A stretch of 64,000 nucleotides of DNA from Talpa occidentalis (lineage: Eukaryota; Chordata; Mammalia; Eulipotyphla; Talpidae), in the NCBI RefSeq assembly GCF_014898055.3, contig NW_023601104.1:39682210-39746209 (forward strand). Reading direction: 5' to 3'. Under the pieces are notes generated by a model, which saw only the letters and a program-made list of their open reading frames with translations, searched no databases and was not told where the DNA came from. The stretch's first letter is position 1, and every line of letters begins with the position of its first letter. The position numbers and the translations under genes are program-made. Shown in pieces: positions 12,331 to 24,905 of the stretch.

Positions 12331-13588
12331 ACAAGGAATAGAATTATGCTGGACGTATAGTAAACAGCAGCCACACAATGAGTAAAGAGCGTTAAGAGAA
12401 GCAGAAAAAGGTTTCATATACCAGGAGCATGAATAAAATTTGGACCCATAATAAAAACATTTCTATTCTTCCAGATAAACCTCCAGACCTTTTTCCTTAA
12501 CCTTCTCCCATCCGTTTTCCTTTGAGGCCTGCCTTCAGTGTTCACAAACTAGATTTTACTCTTCAGTATGTGAACATAACTCAACACATCTTTAAAAAAA
12601 ATTATTCTACTTCCCCAAGCTCAAAGTCTGTTAAAGCAACTCTAAAATGAACTATTAAACATTCCAATGTCAGAAAAAATACTACAGGTTGCTAAAATTC
12701 TTAACTTTTTAGCTACATTCTCATTAACTTATTCGCTGTTCCTCTAACAGACCAGATTCATTCTTTCCTATTACCTCTGGGATGACAACAGACTCTCAAA
12801 TATCTGGTTGGGACACAGTCATCACTGAAAACAAGGTCAACCCTAGATCTTTCCTGACTTGGATACAGAGACTTAAATGATTTTTGTCTCCCAGGTTAAA
12901 AAGCTTATATCCTTTTCTTTAAAAAAACTTCAGGGAGACAGCATTTTAATATCAAGTCATGTGGGGTTTGTTATATTTTACTGATAAAAGTAGGCTAAAT
13001 ATAATTCAGTTGTCAAAAATTCAAAGAAATGTACTTTAATTGGCAAATTTACTAATTTACAGTAACTTAAAAACAAGGACTGCCATGTCTTGTTGCTAAT
13101 CACTAAAACAAGCCAGTCATTCTAAAGCATACTTTATTCTTTCCAATTATCAAAAATTCTCAATCATGCAAATTAATTACTCATAATCCCATCAGTTTAC
13201 AAAAAAGCTGAGGTGGCCTCCTTTTGTAAACAGCTCTTGAAATACACACACAAAAAGCATCACCCAAACATTACCAGTAGCTATCACCTACACCACAAAA
13301 CTAGACTTAAAAATCGATGTATTTCCTAGCCTTTGCAATGAAACCAAGTGGACCTCACACCTCTTACCATCACCCAGGAAGGGTGTGCATCTGTTCCGAA
13401 GGCCCCCCTGGCTCCAAGTCATCCTGGCTGCTGCTGCTCCAGGCTGGGCATCCATGTTGCTGCAGCTTGTGGTTTGTGAGGGGTAGTGTACAGGAAAAGC
13501 AGGATGGGATTTCAAGGGAAACAGGAGGAAGATGGCTTTCTGGGAAAATGCCATCATCATCATAGGTGTTAAGTAGTACCACACACAT

Positions 13589-13594
13589 TTTATT
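13589..13594 (-). terminator. HNRNPC: Candidate intronic poly(A) signal AATAAA
   Basis: The minus strand reads CTGCAATAAAATGTGTGTGG, a canonical hexamer with an immediate GU-rich stretch. It lies about 470 nt downstream of HNRNPC exon 2 in the gene's orientation, in SINE-free sequence. Use as a cleavage site is inference. Confidence 0.4.
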
Positions 13595-13962
13595 GCAGCA
13601 CAGTTTAAAAATTTAACAAATGAAAGATTAAAAATAAAAAAAAACCAAAAAAAAATTAAAAATACAGACGTCCAGAGATGCTCTAAAACAGTTAAGTTAA
13701 AGATCAGGAAAAATAAGGTCACAGACTTAACAGCCAGTAAAATTCTTTTGAGGGGGTAGGGGATGAGGGCAAGGGTGGGGTTGGGAGAGAAAAGGTTTAT
13801 GCTCAATCCACTTAAAAATGCTAATGCCTTCACTTTCTCTCCCAAGGTGCAAAACTCCAAAGTCAATCAGGAGGCGAAGAAATTCTTATGAACATTCAGA
13901 AAAACTCGACTTTAATCCGGTTAAAAATCATCAGTCATTATCATCATTATCACCACCATCAT

Positions 13963-13989
13963 AAGTATAATAATAATAATAATAATAGT
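13963..13989. repeat. (ATA)n microsatellite
   Basis: About seven ATA units, preceded by imperfect TCATCA/CACCATCAT triplets from 13,930. Confidence 0.9.
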
Positions 13990-14063
13990 AACTAGTAACA
14001 ACAATAAAAAGGAAATCAGCGGAAAGTCAGGAAAAATGTAAAAAAAAAATTGGAATAACTTAC

Positions 14064-14089
14064 TGTAGCTGAAGATCAAAAAAATCTCA
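14064..14089 (-). other. HNRNPC: HNRNPC 5'UTR exon 2 (26 nt)
   Basis: On the minus strand the exon starts TGAGATTTTTTTGATC and ends TTCAGCTACA. It is preceded by a T-rich tract and ACAG, and followed by a consensus donor GTAAGT. The same words follow the exon 1 sequence in the human HNRNPC mRNA as I remember it, just ahead of the start-codon exon. It is noncoding. The exon itself contains a run of seven U, and the upstream intron has U runs of 12 and more, which are binding sites typical of hnRNP C itself. Assignment rests on exon 1, exon 2, strand and synteny agreeing. Confidence 0.8.
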
Positions 14090-17000
14090 CTGTAAAAAAA
14101 AAAAATAAAAATAGCCCAGATTAGAAAAACGGGAGGTGCAAAAATGTTAAGTCAGTAAAGTTCATTTCTTTCTTTCCAAAAGCAGTTTCCACAAAAACCG
14201 CAAGGGTAAAGTTCTCAGTAGCAGACAAGCAAAGCCCTTTCCACATCATCAATCAATCTTAAAAATACACGAGGAATAGAGAGGTCAATTTATGAGAGGC
14301 TAAAAGGCTCCTCCTCCTCTAACCCAACTGCTGCAGAAAAAATAGAAATAGAAGTTTTAAAAATTACATCTTAAATCCAAGTCCCGTTTTTGGAAATAAT
14401 TAAAAAAAAAACACCTGTAAATTTGCTGTAGTGCACACCAAGTTGCATCATTATGTTTAAAATGTCTTAAAATCAGTTTTGGAATGGGAATGTGTGTGTT
14501 CTGGAAGGGTGGGGTAGGGAGGTTAAAAATCAAAGCTGAGCTCCAGTGAGTAGGGATGGGGTTCGCCTTGCTGCCCTGTGAAAGGAGAAGGGACAGATTG
14601 AGTCAGAGTTCCTCAGAAATGTTGTGCCCTACACCCCCAAGACAGAAACATCTGTCCATTGCATCTAACACATTTTGGTAAAGCTTAACATTCCATTGGG
14701 ATGGGGAGAGCCTTTATAGAATCAGCACCTCTACCAGTGACTGTTTTTACAATCTTCAACATCAGTAGGTGACTAAAATCACGGTAGTACATGCCTGTAT
14801 TTCCTTAAGGGTCTCAAAAAAGGTCTACAACCTAACATTCATCTTGCTAATCAGCCGTTTGGGCAAAGAATATAGAAAAACCAGGTCAGCAAAGACGAAG
14901 ATGTGAGCAAATGTCAAATATCAAGATTATGAATGTAAACAGATTCATGGTTTTTAAAATTTAATTCCTGTGAGACTGAAGGAATGGTCTATCATGAAGA
15001 TACATGCTAGGGGTATCTATTCTCAAAATTAATGTGATCGAACTGTAAGACCTGATAAGTTATACAGTAAGGAGGAACGATGCTTTAAATAAGGAGCACA
15101 TTATTTCACTACCAGAATGAAAAAGCTCAGATGAATAAAAGATTACTGTTTATTGAATATCTAATGTCATTCATGTGTTCAAAACCAATTTGCCTTATGG
15201 AATCTGTTTTGTGGTCCCAATGCTTATAAATAGGTATATAAAGCAAATTCCAAGATATGTATTCTAAGAATCCCGATACACAAACCCCACTAAAAATAAT
15301 ATGCACCATAAACTTCCTACTAGCTAACACAAGATTTGCAATTAGAGTGTAAATCTGTGCAAATAAGAATGAACCGGTTGCACTCACATTTCAACAGTCT
15401 TTATAAATTTCAGTAAACTAAAGAATTTAAACGGCTCTTGTGTCACTTGAGTCAATTATGCATGAATGACTACAGCAACAGAATAGCAACTGTAACACTA
15501 AAATTTTAATGGTAAAATTTTTCAAAATAATAAATAAGTTCAGGCATGACAGGTAAGCTATGCAAATATACAAAATACAGAAAAAGTTGTAGGAATTATC
15601 TCCTTCCATTCAATCCAATTTTCTTATTTGGATTGATAGCCTGAACCTCTTACTCAAAAATTTCAGATTTATGTTAAATAACTTTGTGGCTCATCTACAA
15701 CAAATCCTTTCCACGTGTCATCAGACAGTAAGCTTAAAAAGCACCTAGAACGCTTTCATTTTTGAAAGCATTTTCTCTCTTTCAATGGGCTATCACCCAA
15801 AAAGACTAAACAATTTTAGCACCTAACTGTAAAGTTGTGCAATTAATAGTAAACAAGATTACACTTTGTTAAAACTCTGGGCAATCTGGAGCCCTTCTAA
15901 AAGGGTAGTCTCAAAAGGAGATTTCTGCCAATGAGCACCTTGTGGGATTGACAAGAAATGCAAATTCTCCTAGACCACTTTGGAATCATCACTTTAATTA
16001 TAAACTCTAGGGGTACAGAGCACAGCAATTTGTTTTAACTAGCCCTCTTGCTGATTCTGATGTCAGCCCATGTTTGAGAACAAGAGCAAAGAATTTAATA
16101 TGGAACCTTTATCCCCTAGTTAAATCAATTCTTTTAAATAAAGTGCCTCATCCTTGCAGTATACTGTGACAGCATGAACACGAAGGCTCCAAAATTTTTC
16201 CTGATACAACTGAAAATAAATCCAATATCATACCCTATACAGTAAATACACCAAGGGAATTTAAAGAAAATCCCATAGCAATCATTTTTTCCCCTTTATA
16301 AACCCCAAGTGTTCAATACCTAAGAGAACATACGTAGACATGCTATAGCCAATAGTTTTGGTTTTCACCAATTCTCTAGTAAATCTAGTATGCATAAAAC
16401 GGTAATTTTCCTGATCTCAAAGAGTATACATGTCAAATATGAGCAAATAATGCTCACCAAAGACAACCACCAGTAAAATTACTGAAATACTAAAATTACT
16501 GAAGACTGAAATACTGTTAAGCCAACTAACAGTAATTGCTAACATACAAAACCTGCTTTCAGATAAAGCTGTTTTTTAGTCTTCTGGCAACAAATGACAT
16601 CAGTTACACAAATTAAAACCGGTAAAAAGTCAAAGGCCCCTTATAAATATAACCAAAATGCAAGAAGTTTAACTGATCTGCCTGACATCTAATAATCATG
16701 GATGGATGGGAAGGCAGAGAGGGTAAATAAAAATCAGTTCTTTTTAACTCCTAAATCGAGATTCTTTAAACTGTTATACTCCCAAGTTAACATCTCACAT
16801 TCGCCAGTTAATATAATTAAACTTCAGTATTAGAATAACTGTCCTGGAGCTTATTCTTTGCTTGTTTCTAACAACCATCCCATCGAAAACAAGGTCAAAT
16901 GCTATGTGACACCCTCTGGAGACCTAATTACAAATATAATCTGTGTTTAAATTTTCCACAGAAAAAATAGCCACCAAGCATTCCATGGCAAGAGCACACA

Positions 17001-18780
17001 AAAAGGTCATAAGACCTGCAACTTACTCCCCCGTAAGTCAGTCCTCTCTAGCCAACAAAAAAAAATATACTAGGGCCTACCTGTTTTAACACACAATTAG
17101 AATTGTTTCTCCGACCAGAATGTGAATTCTGGGGCCAAATTCTTCCAAATGACATTAGCTCAAAGGAATTGTTATCTCGGTATATGCTAATCCCAAAGAA
17201 TCCTTATTTCTAACACAAGGCAAAAAAGTGCACTTTAATTTCAACTAACAATTGTACTTAAATATTAATTTCTGAACATCCCTTTCTTTGCCAACAGTAT
17301 TTTTATTAGGTAGATGATTCCTGTAACTAGCCAATCATTGCCCTTATTTCTAACGGTTCTACTGAAAGAAACCAGATTTAAATTTAAGAAAAAAAAATTA
17401 AAGATCCCTAGCACATAGCTACATAGTGAGGAATCAACAAACGCACTATTTAAAAAATATTTTTACTTTCTATCAAATACATTCCCCTAAGGGAACAATT
17501 TACCCTGGGGGGGGGGGAGATTTACCCTGCAGTACTGATTTCAAATGTGCCTTTTAACAACTTTTTGTGAGATGAAAAAATTAATGAGATATAACAAACT
17601 ACTTCTTGGATACGGAAACGCGGTACTACTTAGAAACCTATGTAAAAAAAAAAAAAAACAACCCTGTGTAACCAATTTTTATAATCTTAGCAATAAAGTT
17701 CAATGACGTTTCAGGACCTAGTGATAGTAGGCATTATAGTACTTGCTGAATACAAAGTACTTAGTTACGCATTTTTGCCGAAGTTTAAATGAACTGGAGA
17801 AGTAATGCCAGCATTATCTTCAAAGTCAAATTTTAAGTTTATCATCTTACTACGTTACATGAACAACAAATAGAACTCTCATAATTAAGTATTTTTCCAA
17901 GGCGCAGTTCAGGAATTTCATCCAGTAATTTCTGTAATCCGGTTCTTGTAAAGATTCAATCACAATACATTTGTGCCTAAAATTCCAGTAACAGAAAAAC
18001 CATTTGACTGACCTAGTGGTCAAATTCCTTACTAGGTCCGCTACTAAGACGATCCAGACCATCTAAACTTATGCCTCAGCTTCTGTCTTAGAAGATGGTA
18101 ATACCTACCTCAGCAAAGTTCCACTAACTTATATATTTCAAGTGATTTTGTAACCTGCAGATAAAAAGTTAGCTTTAATTATTACTGTTATTAGATAAAT
18201 GAGATTAGCCTTTTTTTAAAAATGAAACTGAAAAAACGACTTCGCGGTCCATCATTTGCTCATAGAGAGAGAAAAAGTAACCAACAAAATATTAAACCTA
18301 TTGTTATAATATCTATTACCCTTATACCCTGCGGTAAGCTCCAGAATTGAGACGCTTGTGGTAAAATACCTACTTGGCAACCCTTCTCCCTCCCCCCTCC
18401 AATTAAAAAATTTAACAGGAGTTATCAACACTGCGTTAAATTCAACTGCATTAATGAGCATCTTCATCTTCCCTTCCAGAATCTTTCTCGGAGTCCTCAT
18501 GGTCGTAAAAATGAAAGGAAAGCAGCCGTTAACACTGGAAAGCGAAAATAGAAATAGGGCATTTCCCCTGCAGATCGAGGCCTAGAGGACGCCAGGTTAA
18601 ATCCACGCAAGGGCCGAGGCCTAGGAAACTCTCCCGCATAAGACCTAATCCCCCCAAACAATCAGAATAACTGAGGGCCTGAATACTCTACCGAGAGGAG
18701 GGTTCCCTCGTTTTCTCTCACACCCCCTCGCGCTCCCAGAGGAACCCAGCGCCCCCCTTGCTTCCGCCCACTCCACTTAC
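14090..18780 (-). other. HNRNPC: HNRNPC intron 1, repeat-free
   Basis: 4.7 kb between exon 2 and exon 1 with no SINE, L1 or retrocopy that I can find. It is A-rich on the plus strand, so U-rich in the transcript (for example 14,402-14,410 and 17,643-17,656), with a G10 run at 17,508-17,517. Such depletion is usual next to promoters of highly expressed genes. Confidence 0.7.
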
Positions 18781-19420
18781 CAGGAGGGGGGAGGGAGAAG
18801 AGATTCGATTCTGAATCTCCTACTCCCGGGTTCTACGTGGAGAAGCCAACTGCTGCTCGAGGTCGAGAGCTGCAACCGCTCAGTCTTCGTTTCTTCACAA
18901 AATGGCTCCCGAGTCTCCTCTGCCGCCGAGGCGAAGGCCTAGCTCCCGCCCCACTTCTAGGACTCTTTGTATTGGCTGCGGCTTTTCTCGCTCCCGCTTC
19001 TAATTAGACACATCGACCGCTCTTCAAAATTCTGTCCAATCACAATCAGTAGTGGGTTAGACTAAGTAAGTGAATTTCCACATGCGTGAGCGATACTAGT
19101 TTGTAACTGGTTGTTTCCCCCGTCACTTATCACTTGAGAAGTGTTTATTGGCCACTGTACCGGAGGAAGCGCAGGCGGGGGGGAAGGGATCTCGCCTTTG
19201 TATCGCGCACCGCTTCACATCCGGGTAACAGAGAGGCCTGATTGGCGGTCAGGCTGTCCTATCGCTGCTACATAGAGCTCCTAGTGGAAGGCCCGCCCAC
19301 ATCTCGGAATTCCCGCGGCGCGAGGGCGGAGCAGGAGCCGGCAATGTTGTGAGGCAGCGGGTGGAAGGAAAAGCGCCTAGTGATTTTTCCATCGTGTGGT
19401 GTGAATGAAGGACTTTTCTA
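18560..19420 (-). promoter_or_regulatory. HNRNPC: CpG-island promoter of HNRNPC
   Basis: CpG-rich segment in A+T-rich surroundings. Upstream of exon 1 (higher coordinates) are four CCAAT/ATTGG boxes: ATTGG at 18,971, CCAAT at 19,036, ATTGG at 19,147 and 19,241. They suit NF-Y binding. The box nearest exon 1 is about 40-60 bp from the likely start site. No TATA box is evident. It could also fire in the opposite direction towards RPGRIP1, but I see no exon to prove that. Confidence 0.8.
18781..18930 (-). other. HNRNPC: HNRNPC exon 1 (5'UTR)
   Basis: The minus strand reads CATTTTGTGAAGAAACGAAG, then ACTGAGCGGTTGCAGC, AACCCGGGAGTAGGAGA and TCTTCTCCCTCC, ending in CTCCTG before a consensus donor GTAAGT. 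This follows the human HNRNPC 5'UTR as I recall it. HNRNPC encodes hnRNP C1/C2, a nuclear protein that binds U tracts in pre-mRNA. The 5' limit is approximate, and coding sequence begins outside the window. Confidence 0.82.
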
Positions 19421-20750
19421 AGAGGGAGCAATCAAGACGAGACCATGGGTAGAAAATTTACCATCCCAGCATTTTGTCCAACCCTAGAGCCTTTCTCAGT
19501 GGAGACCCAAACGACAGCTGCCTCGTGGGCCACTCCACTCCTCAACCTTTCAAAAGCCCATCTTCAGGCAATCCACATCTCACCCAAGCCAGCTGAGTTC
19601 CCTAATCTCTCCACTACAAAAAGTAAAGGAAGTCCAAAATGCTGGCCTGGAATACTGCAGTGCATCCTCTAGGCCTGAATCTTTTCTCTTGCCCTATATG
19701 CCAACCAAATTGGCCTACCTCTCTGAATCGCAGAGATTCACAGGGAACTTGATGCCTGTGAAATGACAAAACTGAAACACTTAACAAGGAATTTGCTCTC
19801 CTTTATTAAGGAAAGCAGTCCATGGGTGGGGCAGTACAAGGCCTCACAAGTACCCCTTCCAGAGGGATTTTAGGCAAGAGCAAGTTTGGCAATATGGAAC
19901 CCAGGGATGGTGGCTGGCGTTGCATATTTAACTTTATTTAGAAAGGTCAAGGAGCAAGTAAATAGATTTCAGAATCGGCATGGCATTTGGGAATTGGCTG
20001 GCTGGATGAGCATTTACAGGAGCACAAAACGTTTGGTTTGCTGACCGCAGCACCCTGGTAAGAGTGACACCATCTTAGATCTAGAAATTTATTTCTACAT
20101 ACATTTGGTGAGTTTACCTTTTTCATTGGTGTGCCTTTCTTATTGTTTGAATTTTTTACTTATGCTTGTGTGGCTTTAAGCTCATTTAAAAAAACGAAGA
20201 GCATGTAAGAGAAAAATAGACTAAAATATTCGTAGTGGTCCTCTCCTGTGGGGGAACTATCTGTGGTTTAAAGATTAAAAATAAATGAATAAATAAAAGA
20301 CTCGTGCTTTCCTGTATTTTCCAAAGTGTCAACTTTGAATAAATTTCTAGAAAAGTAATACCTAGTTTACTTTTTACCTAAGCTATTAGCTGCATATTGT
20401 CCTCAATATCTTTTCATCTGACACACCCTCAGCCACTACTAATCTACCCTATTTTGTTCAACAAGTCAAATAAAACTTTACTAGATCACCATTGTTTCTC
20501 TTCCCCAGCTGCCTCTGTCATCCAGTAATGTCATAAGCATAAGCACTCACTGGAGACTGAGGGTATGGGATCTGATGACGACAAAGCACTTAATTAAAAT
20601 TTCACAGAGATCTCTATCCAACATGATTTTATACTCCTTTAACATTTAATGTGGCCATCTTTCTAGTGGTTTACAAGCTATTGTCTACAGGCAGCCTTAG
20701 TCTACATGAAAAAGAACATGATAAAGATATTACCATTTTCAAGACCTTTC
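19421..20750. other. Intergenic DNA, no firm feature
   Basis: A 75-codon plus-strand open frame at 19,445-19,672 has no recognised family and is probably chance. No SINE seen. Confidence 0.45.
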
Positions 20751-21180
20751 CTCTTTTTTCTGCATTACTCTTTCTCCCATATTGAGGCTGTCCCCCAACT
20801 GATCCTGCAAACTGCTGTCATGGTAATCTTCTGAAAGCACTCACTTTTATTGTTCGACTCCCACACTAAAATCCTATAATAGCTCTCTGTTGCAGGCCTA
20901 CGTTTTCATTGTCTCATTCACAGCTCTTCCCTGATTGGCCCCCTCATTACCTACTAAGACTGGAAAATTAGGCAGCCCCTATTGTTCCACTCCAGCAGGC
21001 GGTATTCATTCTCCCCATAGTCTGCTGGTTCTTTAAAACCCAACTCAAGTCCAGTTAATTTTTAAAGAATGTATGTTGCTTCATTCAACTGCTTTTTAAA
21101 TTAACCAACATTGTGTTTTATTTTTAAACTTTGAGTGTTTTCTATACTCATACACTGACCTAAACATCACAAACCCGGAT
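20750..21180 (+). repeat. L2 (LINE-2) 3' region remnant
   Basis: L2-like order: ACTGATCCTGCAAACTGCTG, AAAATCCTATAATAGCTCTC, CAGCTCTTCCCTGATTGGCC and ACCTACTAAGACTGG. Confidence 0.6.
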
Positions 21181-22170
21181 ATATTGATAACAGAGTTTGA
21201 CTAGCTATCTGACATAGCATTTCATTATACCCATTTCTCTTTTCATCCACAAAACCTTTAGCAGTGGATAAAATCATAGTAGGAGAAGTTAGAACATAGA
21301 GTCTAATGAATAGATTATTGATGATCTGTTTGTAGAGTACAAGTTTTCCAAAAACAATTTTACACACAGCTAGTAAAATTAGTGGTCACTGTGGTTGGAT
21401 ACACACCTTCTGAAAGCTTCCAGTGTTTTTTTTTCCCCTTCTCATATTATTTTTCAAGTATTCAAATGGAAATACCCTATTTGTTTTTTTCTGATGTTGT
21501 TGATAATTGTAAAAATTTGAAAAACAGTAAAAACACCCATTCTTAACTTTTTGGCACAGATCTTGACAGCTTTTTAAAAAAGTATATAGGGTTTTATTTT
21601 TACCTAAATATTATAACCTGCTACCTTTTTTGAGATTAGTATTATATAGTAGATGTTTGTCTATATAAATGTATATAAACTTCATCCTAATTAACAACAG
21701 TATTGTAACAGAATCTATGGAAGTAACATAATTAAGAAAAAAATCTCCTATTCATGTAGCTTGAGCTTGTTTCTAGTTTTTCAGTATTATATAATATTTA
21801 ATGACTCTTAATACTTCCTTAAAACTTCCTGCGTGAGAGTATTGAATATTTCCATCAATTGAGAATTTGGGAAACTGATCTGTACAGGGCCTCTATAGAT
21901 GTACCTATGAATGCTAAAAATTGGCTAGCTATTACTAGAGTTTCTGCAAACATTAATATCATTCATCAAGGCATAAACACTTACAACCATATTGAGCTTT
22001 CATGTCTTTTTAATAACAGAAAATCCTGTACTTAAAAAATTTAAAAATAAATAAGCAAAAAATATCCATAAAGCTTGAAAAAAAATTTAGGAAGATTAAA
22101 AAATCTGAATCATGACATCTGTTTAGTGATATTGGGGTTGAGTAGTATTTGATTTTAAGTATTTCTCACC
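21181..22170. other. Intergenic DNA, nothing recognised
   Basis: A+T-rich with no gene, SINE or clear older repeat. Confidence 0.45.
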
Positions 22171-22174
22171 ACCC

Positions 22175-22315
22175 TTATAATAATAGTAAAAATAATACGT
22201 AACTTTTATTAAGCAGATACCATGTGCCAAACATTTTTGTAAGTGTTTAAATGAATTAGTTCATTTGGTAATATTATTCCCATTTAAAAGTACAAGAGGG
22301 TAGGTAATAATATAC
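22175..22315 (-). repeat. MIR-like SINE remnant
   Basis: Inverse MIR core: TTATTAAGCAGATACCATGT, then AGTGTTTAAATGAATTAG and ATTATTCCCATTTAAAAGT. Confidence 0.65.
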
Positions 22316-22331
22316 CTGAAGTGGACAACTA

Positions 22332-22649
22332 GTTTTTTTTTTTTTTTTAAAGATTTATTTATTTGTTTGTTTGTTTGTTTGTTTATACATACATACATAC
22401 ATACAAGCACTGGGTACAGTCAGAAGCGTGGGAGGGTGAGAGAATTCATCAGAGTCAGAGCGGGGAGCAGAGCAGGCAGAAGGACCGAAATACACTGCTG
22501 AGGGGAGCAGCTGGCGGCAGGAGAGGTCTGCGTGCCATTTGGGACCCTCCTCCGGTGGCCGGGGAGCAGCTGGGGATCGAACCGGTGCTGCAGAGGCTGC
22601 GGGCAGCTTCCCAACCCAGCGCTCAACCGCTGCGCCACCGGGGAGGCCC
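22332..22649 (-). repeat. tRNA-derived SINE, type A
   Basis: Nearly consensus body. Tail of TTTG and ATAC repeats. TSD GGACAACTAGTTTTT / GGACAACCAGTTTTT at both ends. First SINE after the desert at the HNRNPC 5' end. Confidence 0.93.
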
Positions 22650-22794
22650 GGACAACCAGTTTTTGATGGAGCTAAGATTCTGAAACTAGGGGGTTTGATT
22701 TTAGAGTATTTGTGTATATATGTAAATATATTTTATATAGAAAATACACACACAGAGAGTCACTCCTAAGGTTTGCTAAAGTGGAAAAACCCTA

Positions 22795-23060
22795 CCTATT
22801 CATTCATTTATTCAATAGATATTTACAAGATACATGTTATGTAAAACCTTATATCAAGTACTATGACAGATCACAAGAACATAAAAGTAAGGAGCATAGA
22901 TATTACCTTTGACCATCAGAACAGAGGCAGATATTAAATGAATAATTTTTCAAGTAATTGTTTATAATAAGTTGTATTAAATGCTACTAAAGATAAGTAA
23001 CAGGATGTTGTGAGAGCTATGTAATATAGGCCCCTATTCCTTCAGGAAGATATTGTGAAA
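22795..23060 (-). repeat. L2 remnant (antisense)
   Basis: Starts ATTCATTTATTCAATAGATA, followed by a weak match to the inverse L2 end with ATACATGTTATGTAAA and TAAATGCTACTAAAGATA. Confidence 0.55.
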
Positions 23061-23559
23061 ATAAATGACTTATTTATTTCTCAATTTCTTATTTTCCCCA
23101 TCCTTCTAAATATTTTCTCTATCTTTTCCTTTGTCTTTGTTCCTCTTCTAATTTTCATCCTCACAATGACCTGAATCTGGCTTCTTGTAGGGTAAGCCTT
23201 CTTTAACACACTTGCCATCTGTTCTCCTTCTGGCTCTGAAGAACAAGATTTTATCCTCTGTTAATTTTTTCATTAGGCTAATCTTTGTGCAGCTTACAAA
23301 GGGCTTTGCAGTTGATAAGTCTTATATTTCATAATTAGTGTTTTTTTTACAGAGCAATGGTAGAAACTGACCTATAATTAAACATCTAAATATTATAAAA
23401 ATGTTATGTGAACCCTCTGGCCTACATCCTTTGAAATATGAAAATCATTTGTTTCACATTGTAATTATCTTTCACATAACTGATCATTATAAAATTTATC
23501 CAGAAAAAATTTTTTCTGTCCATTAAAGCATTTTGTTAGCACATGTATATTAAATCCCT

Positions 23560-23913
23560 AGAAAAAGAATCCCAGGATTTTCCCTTTGTATGTTTTTGTC
23601 TTGCTTCATCATGGCCAACTAAAGTTGTCAATGAACCCAAACTGCAGAGACTGGAGCAGATTATTCTGCCATTTTTCTGGATCTTTGAGTTTTACATCAC
23701 ATCTGGGGCTGATCACTCCACACTTGTTTAACCTGACTGTGAAGTTCACAACAATTTTCCAGCTCTGTGATCTGCAAAGATTTCAAATTTGCCAATGTAA
23801 CCATGCTTCATCATCACATATAGAAACCAGACCTTGGCTTTGTAGCATGACATTTGCCTCTCTTTTTGGCATTGTTGATGCCAAAAGTTGATGTTGGCAT
23901 AATGTGTACCATT
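23560..23913 (-). pseudogene. RPS15A: RPS15A processed pseudogene, decayed
   Basis: On the minus strand it matches 40S ribosomal protein S15A with no introns. [16 protein letters not shown], then DHRAGKLL, correspond to the family's [13 protein letters not shown]...DHRAGKIV core. The left end encodes the C-terminal GKILGFF, and a start-codon-like CAT lies at 23,911. Frameshifts and stops interrupt it, so it is not functional. The single copy spans nearly the whole coding length of about 130 codons. Intergenic, antisense to RPGRIP1. Confidence 0.9.
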
Positions 23914-24373
23914 TTGTGGCACAGAAAATTGTGGCACAGATAGCGGGAAAGAGCTACCCAGGGACTTTTTTTAAACACAATTTTGGAGACCTTTCTTAAT
24001 GTCTAAGGAACAGTGCCAATTAAATTTACTCTTATCTTCACTACTCCACTCACAGATTACTGCCTTTTTGTCATCTCAATTTATATTCAAATGCCTAAAG
24101 CCTAAAAACATACTCCCTTGCTCACGTCCTTATTTTCCAAAGATACCTGACTGCCGTTACCTCTGGGGAGTGGTAAGAATAGAATAGCCTGGGGTCAAAG
24201 AATAGAAAACTGAAGAAATGCTGAATTAGGGACAATAACATCAAGAAAAAGGTAAATCACTAGGTAGCATGCATTTGAATTGGCAGATGTGAGGAAGGTA
24301 GAAGAGATAATTTGAATTTCCTTCTTACAGGAATCCTAAAGAGCAATCAAAACCTTATTAAATTGTGTAAGTA

Positions 24374-24640
24374 AGACCTCTCTGGTAGTGCAAGGGATCA
24401 AGCAAGTCTCAGCACTATGAAGCTATCTGTAGCCACTGCAGCATGAGTTCAATCCCCCGCCAGGAAGCGAACCCGCATGGCTCACCGGCTGCTCCCCTCA
24501 GCAGTGTGTTTCAGTAGATCTGCCAGTTCTGCTCCCCACTCTGTCTCTGGTGAATCCTCTCACCCCATCCCCTGCATCTCTTGCCTGTACCCCAGCTCTT
24601 GTATGCATAAATAAATAAATCTTTTTAATAAATAAATAAA
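24374..24640 (+). repeat. tRNA-derived SINE, type B
   Basis: Head ACCTCTCTGGTAGTGCAAGG; tail CCCCAGCTCTTGTATGCATA, then TAAATAAAT. Confidence 0.87.
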
Positions 24641-24765
24641 AATAAAATGTAGACTATTTAGTATTTTTTAAATGTTTACTCTTTGTTATATGTTGGTTAA
24701 TGAAAAGTACAGACTTCTAAAAATAAAACATCTAGAGTAGTTAAATCCATAGGAACAGAAAGAAC

Positions 24766-24905
24766 AGGGCCCGGGAAAGGGAAAAGGGAGATCACCAAAT
24801 GTTAACACTGTCTACCAGTAATAAAATTTCTCTACCATGATTTTTACTTGCTTCTTTGTATATCTCCATTCAAAAAAGCTTGTGGGTGAGCTTCTTTGGT
24901 TGATC
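24766..24905. repeat. Unidentified dispersed repeat, copy 1
   Basis: Shares an ordered ~130-bp block with 31,621-31,745: AATGTTAACA, AGTAATAAAATTTCTCT, then AAAAAGCTTGTGG and CTTTGGTTGA. Family unknown; possibly an old L1 3'UTR or DNA transposon. Confidence 0.6.

Larger units (their letters stand above)
12331..14063. other. HNRNPC intron 2, exon-proximal, repeat-poor
   Basis: No SINE or LINE recognised. 13,290-13,870 carries a long open frame on the minus strand that I judge fortuitous. On the transcribed strand it is rich in U runs (around 13,615-13,660). An (ATA)n microsatellite lies at 13,963-13,989. Confidence 0.5.

Noticed and set aside
13288..13866. 192-codon minus-strand open frame
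   Set aside because: No domain, low-complexity Phe/Leu from U-rich intron sequence, no splice context or conservation that I recognise.
19445..19672. 75-codon open frame beside the HNRNPC promoter as a divergent gene
   Set aside because: No family resemblance, no splice partner. A noncoding divergent transcript is possible but not supported.
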